A stretch of DNA of 64,000 bases from Angomonas deanei (taxonomy: Eukaryota > Euglenozoa > Kinetoplastea > Trypanosomatida > Trypanosomatidae), in contig LR877146.1 of the NCBI GenBank assembly GCA_903995115.1, positions 682,001 to 746,000 on the forward strand, given 5' to 3'. The notes under the pieces were generated by a model that was given only the letters and a program-made list of their open reading frames with translations, was not told where the DNA came from and did not search any database. Of the stretch, positions 1 through 13,729 are shown in pieces. The position numbers were made by a program, and so were the translations under genes. Every line of letters begins with the position of its first letter. Positions within the stretch are counted from its first letter, which is position 1.

Positions 1-560
1 TATTCTTTAAATATTTATTTATTTTTATTATTTTTTAAATATTTATTTATTTTTATTATTTTTTTAATTATTTTTATTATTTATATATTTTTATTATTTT
101 GTTTAATTATTTTTATTATTTATTTATTTTTATTATTTTTTAATTATTTATTTATTTTTATTATTTTTTAATTATTTATTTATTTTTATTATTTTTTAAA
201 TATTTATTTATTTTTATTAAATTATTTAATTTTTTTTTTAATATTTATTTATTTTTATAATTTATTTAATTATTTATTTATTTTTATTATTTATTTTTTT
301 TTTATTATTTTTTAAATATTTTCTATTTTTATTAAATTATTTAATTTTTTTTTTAATATTTATTTATTTTTATAATTTATTTAGTTACTTATTTATTTTT
401 ATAATTATTTAGATATTTATTTATTTTTGTTATTTTTTTATTTTTTAATATTTATTTATTTTTAAATTTTTTTAAATATTTATTTATTTTTATTAAATTA
501 TTAAATTATTTTTTTTTATTATTATTTTTTAAATATTTATTTATTTTTATAATTTATTTA
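1..560. repeat. AT-rich low-complexity DNA
   Basis: The stretch is almost pure A/T and is built from variants of TATTTATTTATTTTTATTATT with T-runs between them. No coding signal and no SL sequence is seen. It passes into the 42-bp satellite at about 560-600. It could be a separate simple repeat or a decayed edge of the satellite; the sequence does not decide. Confidence 0.8.
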
Positions 561-589
561 ATTGTTTTTAATACTTTTGAATGTTTTAC

Positions 590-3500
590 TACTTTTTTTG
601 ACCCCCCGGAAATAATTCAAAAAATTGTCGTCTATTTTTTTGACCCCCCGCAAGGAATTCAAAAAATTGTCGTCTATTTTTTTGACAACTCGGAAGTAAT
701 TCAAAAAATTGTCGTCTATTTTTTTGACCCCCCGGGAGGAATTTAAATAATTGTCCCCTTTTTTTTTGACCCCCCGGAAATGTTTGAAAAAATTGTCGTC
801 TTTTTTTTTGACCCCCCGCAAGGAATTCAAAAAATTGTCGTCTATTTTTTTGACAACTCGGAAGTAATTAAAAAAATTGTCGTCTTGTTTTTTGACAACT
901 CGGAAGTAATTCAAAAAATTGTCGTCTATTTTGTTGACCCCCCGGAAATGTTTGAAAAAATTGTCGTCTATTTTTTTGACAACTCGGAAGTAATTGAAAA
1001 AATTGTCGTCTATGTTTTTGACAACTCGGAAATAATTCAAAAAATTGTCGTCTTGTTTTTTGACAACTCGGAAGTAATTCAAAAAATTGTCGTCTTGTTT
1101 TTTGACAACTCGGAAGTAATTCAAAAAATTGTCGTCTTGTTTTTTGACAACTCGGAAGTAATTCAAAAAATTGTCGTCTATTTTGTTGACCCCCCGGAAA
1201 TGTTTGAAAAAATTGTCGTCTATTTTTTTGACAACTCGGAAATGTTTGAAAAAATTGTCGTCTTTTTTTTTGACAACTCGGAAGTAATTCAAAAAATTGT
1301 CGTCTATGTTTTTGACAACTCGGAAATAATTCAAAAAATTGTCGTCTTGTTTTTTGACAACTCGGAAGTAATTCAAAAAATTGTCGTCTATTTTGTTGAC
1401 CCCCCGGAAATGTTTGAAAAAATTGTCGTCTATTTTTTTGACCCCCCGGAAATGTTTGAAAAAATTGTCGTCTATTTTTTTGACAACTCGGAAGTAATTC
1501 AAAAAATTGTCGGCTTTGTTTTTGACAACTCGGAAGTAATTAAGAAAATTGTCGTCTATTTTGTTGACCCCCCGGAAATGTTTGAAAAAATTGTCGTCTT
1601 TTTTTTTGACAACTCGGAAGTAATTCAAAAAATTGTCGTCTATTTTTTTGACCCCCCGGAAATGTTTGAAAAAGTTGTCGTCTTTTTTTTTGACAACTCG
1701 GAAGTAATTCAAAAAGTTGTCGTCTTTTTTTTTGACAACTCGGAAGTAATTCAAAAAGTTGTCGTCTTTTTTTTTGACAACTCGGAAGTAATTCAAAAAA
1801 GTTTCCCCTGTTCTTTTGACCCCCCGGAAATGTTTGAAAAAATTGTCGTCTATTTTTTTGACAACTCGGAAGTAATTCAAAAAATTGTCGTCTATTTTTT
1901 TGACCCCCCGGAAGTAATTGAAAAAATTGTCGTCTATTGTTTTGACAACTCGGAAGTAATTAAGAAAATTGTCGTCTTTTTTTTTGACAACTCGGAAGTA
2001 ATTAAGAAAATTGTCGTCTATTTTTTTGACCCCCCGGAAATGTTTGAAAAAATTGTCGTCTTTTTTTTTGACAACTCGGAAGTAATTCAAAAAAGTTTCC
2101 CCTGTTCTTTTGACCCCCCGGAAATGTTTGAAAAAATTGTCGTCTATTTTTTTGACAACTCGGAAGTAATTCAAAAAATTGTCGTCTATTTTTTTGACAA
2201 CTCGGAAGTAATTAAGAAAATTGTCGTCTTTTTTTTTGACAACTCGGAAGTAATTCAAAAAAGTTTCCCCTTTTTTTTGACCCCCCGGAAGTAATTGATA
2301 AAATTGTCGTCTTTTTTTTTGACAACTCGGAAGTAATTAAGAAAATTGTCGTCTTTTTTTTTGACAACTCGGAAGTAATTAAGAAAATTGTCGTCTATTT
2401 TTTTGACCCCCCGGAAATGTTTGAAAAAATTGTCGTCTATTTTTTTGACCCCCCGGAAATGTTTGAAAAAATTGTCGTCTTTTTTTTTGACCCCCCGCAA
2501 GGAATTCAAAAAATTGTCGTCTGTTTTTTTGACAACTCGGAAGTAATTAAGAAAATTGTCGTCTATTTTTTTGACAACTCGGAAATAATTCAAAAAATTG
2601 TCGTCTATTTTTTTGACAACTCGGAAGTAATTCAAAAAATTGTCGTCTTTTTTTTTGACCCCCCGGAAATGTTTGAAAAAATTGTCGTCTATTTTGTTGA
2701 CCCCCCGGAAATAATTCAAAAAATTGTCGTCTATTTTTTTGACAACTCGGAAGTAATTCAAAAAATTGTCGTCTATTTTTTTGACCCCCCGGAAATGTTT
2801 GAAAAAGTTGTCGTCTTTTTTTTTGACAACTCGGAAGTAATTCAAAAAATTGTCGTCTATTTTTTTGACCCCCCGGAAATGTTTGAAAAAGTTGTCGTCT
2901 TTTTTTTTGACAACTCGGAAGTAATTCAAAAAAGTTTCCCCTGTTCTTTTGACCCCCCGGAAATGTTTGAAAAAATTGTCGTCTATTTTTTTGACAACTC
3001 GGAAGTAATTCAAATAATTGTCGTCTATTTTTTTGACCCCCCGGAAGTAATTCAAAAAATTGTTTTCTTTTTTTTTGACCCCCCGCAAGGAATTTAAATA
3101 ATTGTCCCCTTTTTTTTTGACAACTCGGAAGTAATTGAAAAAATTGTCGTCTATTTTTTTGACAACTCGGAAGTAATTGAAAAAATTGTCGTCTTGTTTT
3201 TTGACAACTCGGAAGTAATTCAAAAAATTGTCGTCTATTTTGTTGACCCCCCGGAAATGTTTGAAAAAATTGTCGTCTATTTTTTTGACCCCCCGGAAAT
3301 GTTTGAAAAAATTGTCGTCTATTTTTTTGACAACTCGGAAATAATTCAAAAAATTGTCGTCTATTTTTTTGACCCCCCGGAAATGTTTGAAAAAATTGTC
3401 TTCTTTTTTTTTGACCCCCCGGAAATGTTTGAAAAAATTGTCGTCTATTTTTTTGACCCCCCGGAAATGTTTGAAAAAATTGTCGTCTATTTTTTTGACA

Positions 3501-6500
3501 ACTCGGAAGTAATTGAAAAAGTTGTCGTCTATTTTTTTGACAACTCGGAAGTAATTAAGAAAATTGTCGTCTATTTTTTTGACCCCCGGAAATGTTTGAA
3601 AAAATTGTCGTCTATTTTGTTGACCCCCCGGAAATAATTCAAAAAATTGTCGTCTATTTTTTTGACCCCCCGGAAATGTTTGAAAAAGTTGTCGTCTTTT
3701 TTTTTGACAACTCGGAAGTAATTCAAAAAAGTTTCCCCTTTTCTTTTGACCCCCCGGAAATAATTCAAAAAATTGTCGTCTATTTTTTTGACAACTCGGA
3801 AGTAATTCAAAAAATTGTCGTCTACTTTTTTGACAACTCGGAAGTAGTTAAGAAAATTGTCGTCTATTTTTTTGACCCCCCGGAAATGTTTGAAAAAATT
3901 GTCGTCTTTTTTTTGACCCCCCGGAAATGTTTGAAAAAATTGTCGTCTATTTTTTTGACAACTCGGAAGTAATTAAGAAAATTGTCGTCTATTTTTTTTG
4001 ACCCCCCGGAAATGTTTGAAAAAATTGTCGTCTTTTTTTTGACCCCCCGGAAATGTTTGAAAAAATTGTCGTCTATTTTTTTGACAACTCGGAAGTAATT
4101 GAAAAAGTTGTCGTCTTTTTTTTTGACAACTCGGAAGTAATTCAAAAAAGTTTCCCCTTTTCTTTTGACCCCCCGGAAATAATTCAAAAAATTGTCGTCT
4201 ATTTTTTTGACAACTCGGAAGTAATTCAAAAAATTGTCGTCTACTTTTTTGACAACTCGGAAGTAATTCAAAAAATTGTCGTCTATTTTTTTGACCCCCG
4301 GAAATGTTTGAAAAAATTGTCGTCTATTTTGTTGACCCCCCGGAAATAATTCAAAAAATTGTCGTCTATTTTTTTGACCCCCCGGAAATGTTTGAAAAAG
4401 TTGTCGTCTTTTTTTTTGACAACTCGGAAGTAATTCAAAAAAGTTTTTCCTTTTTTTCCCCTTGGAAATAATTCAAAAAATTGTCCTCTATTTTTTTGAC
4501 AACTCGGAAGTAATTCAAAAAATTGTCGTCTATTTTGTTGACCCCCGGAAATGTTTGAAAAAATTGTCGTCTATTTTGTTGACCCCCCGGAAATAATTCA
4601 AAAAATTGTCGTCTATTTTTTTGACAACTCGGAAGTAATTCAAAAAATTGTCGTCTTTTTTTTTGACCCCCCGGAACTGTTTGAAAAAATTGTCGTCTAT
4701 TTTTTTGACCCCCGGAAATAATTCAAAAAATTGTCGTCTATTTTTTTGACCCCCGGAAGTAATTGAAAAAATTGTCGTCTATTTTTTTGACAACTCGGAA
4801 GTAATTCAAAAAATTGTCGTCTTTTTTTTTTGACAACTCGGAAGTAATTGAAAAAATTGTCGTCTATTTTTTTGACCCCCCGGAAATGTTTGAAAAAATT
4901 GTCGTCTTTTTTTTTGACCCCCCGCAAGGAATTCAAAAAATTGTCGTCTGTTTTTTTGACAACTCGGAAGTAATTCAAAAAATTGTTTTCTTTTTTTTTG
5001 ACCCCCCGCAAGGAATTTAAATAATTGTCCCCTTTTTTTTGACAACTCGGAAGTAATTGAAAAAATTGTCGTCTATTTTTTTGACAACTCGGAAATAATT
5101 CAAAAAATTGTCGTCTTGTTTTTTGACAACTCGGAAGTAATTCAAAAAATTGTCGTCTATTTTGTTGACCCCCCGGAAATGTTTGAAAAAATTGTCGTTT
5201 ATTTTTTTGACCCCCCGGAAATGTTTGAAAAAATTGTCGTCTATTTTTTTGACAACTCGGAAGTAATTGAAAAAATTGTCGTCTATTTTTTTGACCCCCG
5301 GAAATGTTTGAAAAAATTGTCGTCTATTTTTTTGACCCCCCGGAAGTAATTGAAAAAATTGTCGTCTATTTTTTTGACAACTCGGAAGTAATTCAAAAAG
5401 TTGTCGTCTTTGTTTTTGACAACTCGGAAGTAATTCAAAAAATTGTCGTCTATTTTTTTGACCCCCCGGACGTAATTGAAAAAGTTGTCGTCTATTTTTT
5501 TGACAACTCGGAAGTAATTAAGAAAATTGTCGTCTATTTTTTTGACCCCCCGGAAATGTTTGAAAAAATTGTCGTCTATTTTTTTGACAACTCGGAAGTA
5601 ATTCAAAAAAGTTTCCCCTGTTCTTTTGACCCCCCGGAAATGTTTGAAAAAATTGTCGTCTATTTTGTTGACCCCCCGGAAATGTTTAAAAAAATTGTCG
5701 TCTATTTTTTTGACCCCCCGGAAATGTTTGAAAAAATTGTCGTCTATTTTTTTGACAACTCGGAAGTAATTGAGAAAATTGTCGTCTATTTTTTTGACAA
5801 CTCGGAAGTAATTGAAAAAGTTGTCGTCTATTTTTTTGACCCCCGGAAATAATTGAAAAAGTTGTCGTCTTTTTTTTTGACAACTCGGAAGTAATTAAGA
5901 AAGTTGTCGTCTATTTTGTTGACCCCCCGGAAATGTTTAAAAAAATTGTCGTCTTTTTTTTTGACAACTCGGAAGTAATTCAAAAAAGTTTCCCCTTTTC
6001 TTTTGACCCCCCGGAAATAATTCAAAAAATTGTCGTCTATTTTTTTGACAACTCGGAAGTAATTCAAAAAATTGTCGTCTATTTTGTTGACCCCCCGGAA
6101 GTGTTTAAGAAAATTGTCGTCTATTTTTTTGACCCCCCGGAAATGTTTGAAAAAATTGTCTTCTTTTTTTTTGACCCCCCGGAAATGTTTGAAAAAATTG
6201 TCGTCTATTTTTTTGACCCCCCGGAAATGTTTGAAAAAATTGTCGTCTATTTTTTTGACAACTCGGAAGTAATTAAGAAAATTGTCGTCTATTTTTTTGA
6301 CCCCCGGAAATGTTTGAAAAAATTGTCGTCTATTTTGTTGACCCCCCGGAAATAATTCAAAAAATTGTCGTCTATTTTTTTGACCCCCCGGAAATGTTTG
6401 AAAAAGTTGTCGTCTTTTTTTTTGACAACTCGGAAGTAATTCAAAAAAGTTTCCCCTTTTCTTTTGACCCCCCGGAAATAATTCAAAAAATTGTCGTCTA

Positions 6501-9500
6501 TTTTTTTGACAACTCGGAAGTAATTCAAAAAATTGTCGTCTATTTTGTTGACCCCCCGGAAGTGTTTAAGAAAATTGTCGTCTATTTTGTTGACCCCCCG
6601 GAAATAATTCAAAAAATTGTCGTCTATTTTTTTGACAACTCGGAAGTAATTCAAAAAATTGTCCTCTATTTTTTTGACCCCCGGAACTGTTTGAAAAAAT
6701 TGTCCTCTATTTTTTTGACCCCGGAAATAATTCAAAAAGTTGTCCTCTAATTTTTTGACCCCGGAAGTAATTCAAAAAATTGTCCTCTATTTTTTTGACC
6801 CCCCGGAAGTAATTCAAAAAATTGTCGTCTTTTTTTTTGACCCCCCGGAAGTAATTCAAAAAATTGTCGTCTATTTTTTTGACCCCCCGGAAATGTTTGA
6901 AAAAATTGTCGTCTTTTTTTTTGACCCCCCGCAAGGAATTCAAAAAATTGTCGTCTGTTTTTTTGACAACTCGGAAGTAATTCAAAAAATTGTTTTCTTT
7001 TTTTTTGACCCCCCGCAAGGAATTTAAGTAATTGTCCCCTTTTTTTTGACAACTCGGAAGTAATTGAAAAAATTGTCGTCTATTTTTTTGACAACTCGGA
7101 AATAATTCAAAAAATTGTCGTCTTGTTTTTTGACAACTCGGAAGTAATTCAAAAAATTGTAGTCTATTTTGTTGACCCCCCGGAAATGTTTGAAAAAATT
7201 GTCGTCTATTTTTTTGACCCCCCGGAAATGTTTGAAAAAATTGTCGTCTATTTTGTTGACCCCCCGGAAATGTTTGAAAAAATTGTCGTCTATTTTTTTG
7301 ACCCCCCGGAAATGTTTGAAAAAATTGTCGTCTATTTTTTTGACAACTCGGAAGTAATTGAAAAAGTTGTCGTCTATTTTTTTGACCCCCCGGAAGTAAT
7401 TAAGAAAATTGTCGTCTATTTTTTTGACCCCCCGGAAATGTTTGAAAAAATTGTCGTCTATTTTTTTGACCCCCCGGAAATGTTTGAAAAAATTGTCGTC
7501 TATTTTTTTGACAACCCGGAAATAATTCAAAAAATTGTTTTCTTTTTTTTTGACCCCCCGGAAGGAATTTAAATAAGTGTCCCCTTTTTTTTTGACAACT
7601 CGGAAGTAATTCAAAAAATTGTCGTCTATTTTGTTGACCCCCCGGAAATGTTTGAAAAAATTGTCGTTTATTTTTTTGACCCCCCGGAAATGTTTGAAAA
7701 AATTGTCGTCTATTTTTTTGACAACTCGGAAGTAATTGAAAAAATTGTCGTCTATTTTTTTGACCCCCCGGAAATGTTTGAAAAAATTGTCGTCTATTTT
7801 TTTGACCCCCCGGAAGTAATTGAAAAAATTGTCGTCTATTTTTTTGACAACTCGGAAGTAATTCAAAAAGTTGTCGTCTTTGTTTTTGACAACTCGGAAG
7901 TAATTCAAAAAATTGTCGTCTATTTTTTTGACCCCCCGGAAGTAATTGAAAAAGTTGTCGTCTATTTTTTTGACAACTCGGAAGTAATTAAGAAAATTGT
8001 CGTCTATTTTTTTGACCCCCCGGAAATGTTTGAAAAAATTGTCGTCTATTTTTTTGACAACTCGGAAGTAATTCAAAAAAGTTGTCCCCTGTTCTTTTGA
8101 CCCCCGGAAATGTTTGAAAAAATTGTCGTCTATTTTGTTGACCCCCGGAAATGTTTAAAAAAATTGTCGTCTATTTTTTTGACCCCGGAAATGTTTGAAA
8201 AAATTGTCGTCTATTTTTTTGACAACTCGGAAGTAATTGAGAAAATTGTCGTCTATTTTTTTGACAACTCGGAAGTAATTGAAAAAGTTGTCGTCTATTT
8301 TTTTGACCCCCGGAAATAATTGAAAAAGTTGTCGTCTTTTTTTTTGACCCCCCGGAAATGTTTGAAAAAATTGTCGTCTATTTTTTTGACCCCCCGGAAA
8401 TGTTTGAAAAAATTGTCGTCTATTTTTTTGACAACCCGGAAATAATTAAGAAAATTGTCGTCTATTTTTTTGACCCCCCGGAAGTAATTGAGAAAATTGT
8501 CGTCTATTTTTTTGACCCCCCGGAAATGTTTGAAAAAATTGTCGTCTTTGTTTTTGACAACTCGGAAGTAATTAAGAAAATTGTCGTCTATTTTTTTGAC
8601 CCCCCGGAAATGTTTGAAAAAATTGTCGTCTATTTTTTTGACAACTCGGAAGTAATTCAAAAAATTGTCGTCTATTTTGTTGACCCCCGGAAATGTTTGA
8701 AAAAATTGTCGTCTATTTTTTTGACCCCCCGGAAATGTTTGAAAAAATTGTCGTCTATTTTTTTGACAACTCGGAAATAATTCAAAAAATTGTCGTCTTT
8801 GTTTTTGACAACTCGGAAGTAATTAAGAAAATTGTCGTCTATTTTGTTGACCCCCCGGAAATGTTTGAAAAAATTGTCGTCTATTTTTTTGACCCCCCGG
8901 AAATGTTTAAAAAAATTGTCGTCTATTTTGTTGACCCCCCGGAAATGTTTAAAAAAATTGTCGTCTATTTTTTTGACCCCCCGGAAGTAATTGAGAAAAT
9001 TGTCGTCTATTTTTTTGACCCCCCGGAAATGTTTGAAAAAATTGTCGTCTATTTTTTTGACCCCCCGGAAGTAATTGAAAAAATTGTCGTCTATTTTGTG
9101 ACCCCCCGGAAATGTTTGAAAAAATTGTCGTCTATTTTTTTGACCCCCCGGAAATGTTTGAAAAAATTGTCGTCTATTTTTTTGACAACTCGGAAGTAAT
9201 TCAAAAAATTGTCGTCTATTTTTTTGACCCCCCGGGAGGAATTTAAATAATTGTCCCCTTTTTTTTTGACCCCCCGGAAATGTTTGAAAAAATTGTCGTC
9301 TATTTTGTTGACCCCCCGGAAATGTTTGAAAAAATTGTCGTCTATTTTTTTGACCCCCCGGAAATGTTTGAAAAAATTGTCGTCTATTTTTTTGACAACT
9401 CGGAGGTAATTCAAAAAATTGTTTTCTTTTTTTTTGACCCCCCGGAAGGAATTTAAATAAGTGTCCCCTTTTTTTTTGACAACTCGGAAGTAATTCAAAA

Positions 9501-12500
9501 AATTGTCGTCTATTTTGTTGACCCCCCGGAAATGTTTGAAAAAATTGTCGTCTATTTTGTTGACCCCCCGGAAATAATTCAAAAAATTGTCGTCTATTTT
9601 TTTGACCCCCCGGAAATGTTTGAAAAAGTTGTCGTCTTTTTTTTTGACAACTCGGAAGTAATTCAAAAAATTGTCGTCTATTTTGTTGACCCCCCGGAAG
9701 TAATTAAGAAAATTGTCGTCTATTTTGTTGACCCCCCGGAAATGTTTGAAAAAATTGTCGTCTATTTTTTTGACCCCCCGGAAATGTTTGAAAAAATTGT
9801 CGTCTATTTTTTTGACCCCCCGGAAATGTTTGAAAAATTGTCGTCTATTTTTTTGACAACTCGGAAGTAATTCAAAAAATTGTCGTCTATTTTGTTGACC
9901 CCCCGGAAGTAATTCAAAAAATTGTCGTCTATTTTTTTGACCCCCCGGAAATGTTTGAAAAAATTGTCGTCTATTTTTTTGACCCCCCGGAAATGTTTGA
10001 AAAAATTGTCGTCTATTTTTTTGACCCCCCGGAAATGTTTGAAAAAGTTTTCGTCTATTTTTTTGACAACTCGGAAGTAATTGAAAAAATTGTCGTCTAT
10101 TTTTTTGACCCCCCGGAAATGTTTGAAAAAATTGTCGTCTATTTTTTTGACCCCCCGGAAATAATTGAAAAAATTATCGTCTATTTTTTTGACCCCCCGG
10201 AAATGTTTGAAAAAATTGTCGTCTATTTTTTTGACAACTCGGAAGTAATTGAAAAATTGTCGTCTATTTTTTTGACAACTCGGAAGTAATTCAAAAAATT
10301 GTCGTCTACTTTTTTGACAACTCGGAAGTAGTTAAGAAAATTGTCGTCTATTTTTTTGACCCCCCGGAAATGTTTGAAAAAATTGTCGTCTATTTTTTTG
10401 ACCCCCCGGAAATGTTTGAAAAAATTGTCGTCTGTTTTTTTGACAACTCGGAAGTAATTCAAAAAATTGTCGTCTATTTTTTTGACAACTCGGAAATAAT
10501 TCAAAAAATTGTCGTCTTTTTTTTTGACAACTCGGAAGTAATTAAGAAAATTGTCGTCTATTTTTTTGACCCCCCGGAAATGTTTGAAAAAGTTGTCGTC
10601 TATTTTTTTGACAACTCGGAAGTAATTCAAAAAATTGTCGCCTTTTTTTTTGACCCCCCGGAAATGTTTGAAAAAATTGTCGTCTATTTTTTTGACCCCC
10701 CGGAAATGTTTGAAAAAGTTGTCGTCTATTTTTTTGACAACTCAGAAGTAATTCAAAAAATTGTCGTCTTTTTTTTTGACAACTCGGAAGTAATTAAGAA
10801 AATTGTCGTCTATTTTTTTGACCCCCCGGAAATGTTTGAAAAAATTGTCGTCTATTTTTTTGCCCGGAAGGAATTTAAATAATTGTTTTCTTTTTTTTGA
10901 CCCCCGGAAATAATTCAAAAAATTGTCCTCTATTTTTTGACCCCCGGAAGTAATTCAAAAAATTGTCCTCTTTTTTTTGACCCCGGAAATAATTCAAAAA
11001 ATTGTCCTCTATTTTTTTGACCCCCGGAACTGTTTGAAAAAATTGTCGTCTATTTTTTTGACCCCCGGAAGTAATTCAAAAAATTGTCCTCTATTTTTTT
11101 GACCCCCCGGAAGTAATTCAAAAAATTGTCGTCTATTTTTTTGACCCCCGGAAGTAATTCAAAAAATTGTCCTCTATTTTTTTGACCCCCGGAACTGTTT
11201 GAAAAAGTTGTCGTCTATTTTTTTGACAACTCGGAAGTAATTGAAAAAATTGTCGTCTATTTTTTTGACCCCCCGGAAATGTTTGAAAAAATTGTCGTCT
11301 ATTTTTGTGACAACTCGGAAGTAATTCAAAAAATTGTCGTCTATTTTTTTGACACCCCGGGAGGAATTTAAATAATTGTCCCCTTTTTTTTTGACCCCCC
11401 GGAAATGTTTGAAAAAATTGTCGTCTATTTTTTTGACCCCCCGGAAATGTTTGAAAAAGTTGTCGTCTATTTTTTTGACAACTCAGAAGTAATTCAAAAA
11501 ATTGTCGTCTTTTTTTTTGACAACTCGGAAGTAATTAAGAAAATTGTCGTCTATTTTTTTGACCCCCCGGAAATGTTTGAAAAAATTGTCGTCTATTTTT
11601 TTGACCCCCCGGAAGGAATTTAAATAATTGTTTTCTTTTTTTTTGACCCCCCGGAAATAATTCAAAAAATTGTCGTCTATTTTGTGACCCCCGGAAGTAA
11701 TTCAAAAAATTGTCCTCTTTTTTTTGACCCCCGGAAATAATTCAAAAAATTGTCCTCTATTTTTTTGACCCCCGGAACTGTTTGAAAAAATTGTCGTCTA
11801 TTTTTTTGACCCCCGGAAGTAATTCAAAAAATTGTCCTCTTTTTTTTGACCCCCGGAAATAATTCAAAAAATTGTCGTCTATTTTTTTGACCCCCGGAAA
11901 TAATTCAAAAAATTGTCCTCTATTTTTTGACCCCCGGAAGTAATTCAAAAAATTGTCGTCTATTTTTTTGACCCCCGGAAATGTTTGAAAAAGTTGTCGT
12001 CTATTTTTTTGACAACTCGGAAGTAATTCAAAAAATTGTCGTCTTTTTTTTTGACAACTCGGAAGTAATTCAAAAAATTGTCGTCTTTTTTTTTGACAAC
12101 TCGGAAGTAATTAAGAAAATTGTCGTCTATTTTTTTGACAACTCGGAAGTAATTCAAAAAATTGTCGTCTTTTTTTTTGACAACTCGGAAGTAATTAAGA
12201 AAATTGTGGTCTATTTTTTTGACCCCCCGGAAATGTTTGAAAAAATTGTCGTCTATTTTTTTGACCCCCCGGAAATGTTTGAAAAAATTGTCGTCTATTT
12301 TTTTGACCCCCGGAAATAATTGAAAAAATTGTCGTCTATTTTTTTGACCCCCCGGAAGGAATTCAAGTAATTGTCCCCTTTTTTTTTACACCCCGGAAAT
12401 AATGAAGAAAATTGTCGTCTATTTTTTTGACCCCCCGGAAATAATTCAAAAAATTGTCGTCTATTTTTTTGACCCCCCGGAAATGTTTAAAAAAATTGTC

Positions 12501-12890
12501 GTCTATTTTTTTGACAACTCGGAAGTAATTCAAAAAATTGTCTTCTTTTTTTTTGACCCCCTGGAAATAATTAAGAAAATTGTCCCCTTTTTTTTTGAAC
12601 CCCCGGAAATGTTTGAAAAAATTGTCGTCTATTTTGTTGACAACTCGGAAGTAAATGAAAAAATTGTCGTCTATTTTTTTGACCCCCCGGAAGTAAATGA
12701 AAAAATTGTCCCCTTTTTTTTTGACCCCCCGGAAATAATTAAGAAAATTGTCCCCTTTTTTTGACCCCCCGGAAATAATTCAAAAAATTGTCCACTTTGT
12801 TTTTGACCCCCCGGAAGTGTTTGAAAAAATTGTCCTCTGGTTTGTGTCCACTCGTTAATGTTTGAAAAGTTGTCGCCTGTGTTTTTGATC
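590..12890. repeat. 42-bp satellite array, about 290 units
   Basis: The basic unit is 42 bp, measured between successive TTGTCGTCTA motifs (for example 667 to 709). Units combine two alternative left modules (GACAACTCGGAAGTAATT or GACCCCCCGGAAATGTTT) with a shared right part (GAAAAAATTGTCGTCTATTT). Rarer modules are GCAAGGAATT, GGGAGGAATTT and AGTTTCCCC. Many units begin GACAA and end TTGTC, a short inverted repeat. Because 42 is a multiple of 3, long open frames appear on both strands (for example 558-2258 and 780-2294), but they are periodic by-products. Near 4.3-5.3, 6.6-6.8, 8.1 and 10.9-12.4 kb, units lose one or two bases of the C-run and the periodic frames break. The array ends in increasingly degenerate units at 12580-12890. 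It may be a subtelomeric satellite or the 5' repeat part of element B. Confidence 0.93.
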
Positions 12891-13729
12891 CTCCTGGGTG
12901 TTGTGTTAAAGTGTGGTTTGGGTTTGCGCTTGCTGAAGGAGCCCTCCGAAAGAGTTCTCTGGTATGGCTTGTCATCAAAAGAGGTTTCAGTTGTAGATGT
13001 GGGAAGAAAAAGTAGAAAAAAACAGATGTGTGTTTGTTTGTAGACTACTGTGTGGTAGGGTAGGCAATGCCTAGGTGTTGGTTGGCAAGTTACTTCACAT
13101 TAATTGCTTATCCCAGGCTAAAAAGGTGTACCGACGTGAAGTGTTGTTTTGTTTTAGAAGGAAGATGTCGTGCGTGTTTCTTGTACAGCATTGTATGTGT
13201 CATGTTAGTAGTGTGTGGGTGTTATGTGACAGTGTGTTCCTCAATAATGCATTCTATTGAATTCCCATTAAAGATACAGTAACACCTATATACTGGGTAT
13301 TCTTGTGCGTCGGCACAAACACACAGTATACGGGGTTTTCACGCCGCTTAATTCATAGTGAGTGCGTTAAATATAAAATCCATACATCCTTCACACAATT
13401 TGAGCTGTAAAAAAGGTGTTCCACGCGGGTTACGGGTGCCGTCCACTGCGGCTACCCGAGAACCACGACCCCATGTGCAACACCCTTTTATGATTCCTCC
13501 GCTCCACTACACTCCTATCTCCACACACTCCCACACTACTCTACACTCCACACTACTCTACACTCCCACACTACTCCACACAGTCCTCCACATTTCCTCA
13601 ACACTCACCTCTGCCATCCGTCACCACCAAAGGGCCCCCCGCGTCGGGAAAATTTTTAACTAAATCTGGTATAGGCTCAGTTTCTGACCTTCGTTCTAAA
13701 TTCCCCCTTCTTTTCATCGTTTTACCCGT
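12891..13729. other. Non-repetitive transition region, no recognised gene
   Basis: This is mostly unique sequence. Only short open frames are present (60-100 codons, overlapping, no recognisable domain), so no gene is called. It contains a C/A/T-rich microrepeat of CTACACTCCCACA type at about 13510-13585. The inverted repeat at 13289-13330 is listed separately. If element B is continuous with its upstream repeats, this region would belong to its 5' part. Confidence 0.5.
13289..13330. other. Nested inverted repeat (possible hairpin)
   Basis: TATACTG at 13289-13295 pairs with CAGTATA at 13324-13330. Inside it, TTGTGC (13303-13308) pairs with GCACAA (13313-13318). The two nested arms could form one interrupted hairpin. 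No function is known to me. Confidence 0.45.

Noticed and set aside
558-12764. Many long open frames on both strands (for example 566 and 504 codons) with repeating NYFRVVKK or FDNSEVIQKIVV peptides
   Set aside because: They arise from a 42-bp repeat, whose period is divisible by three; open frames exist in several frames and strands at once and drift with unit-length changes. No start context or non-repeat domain supports a gene.
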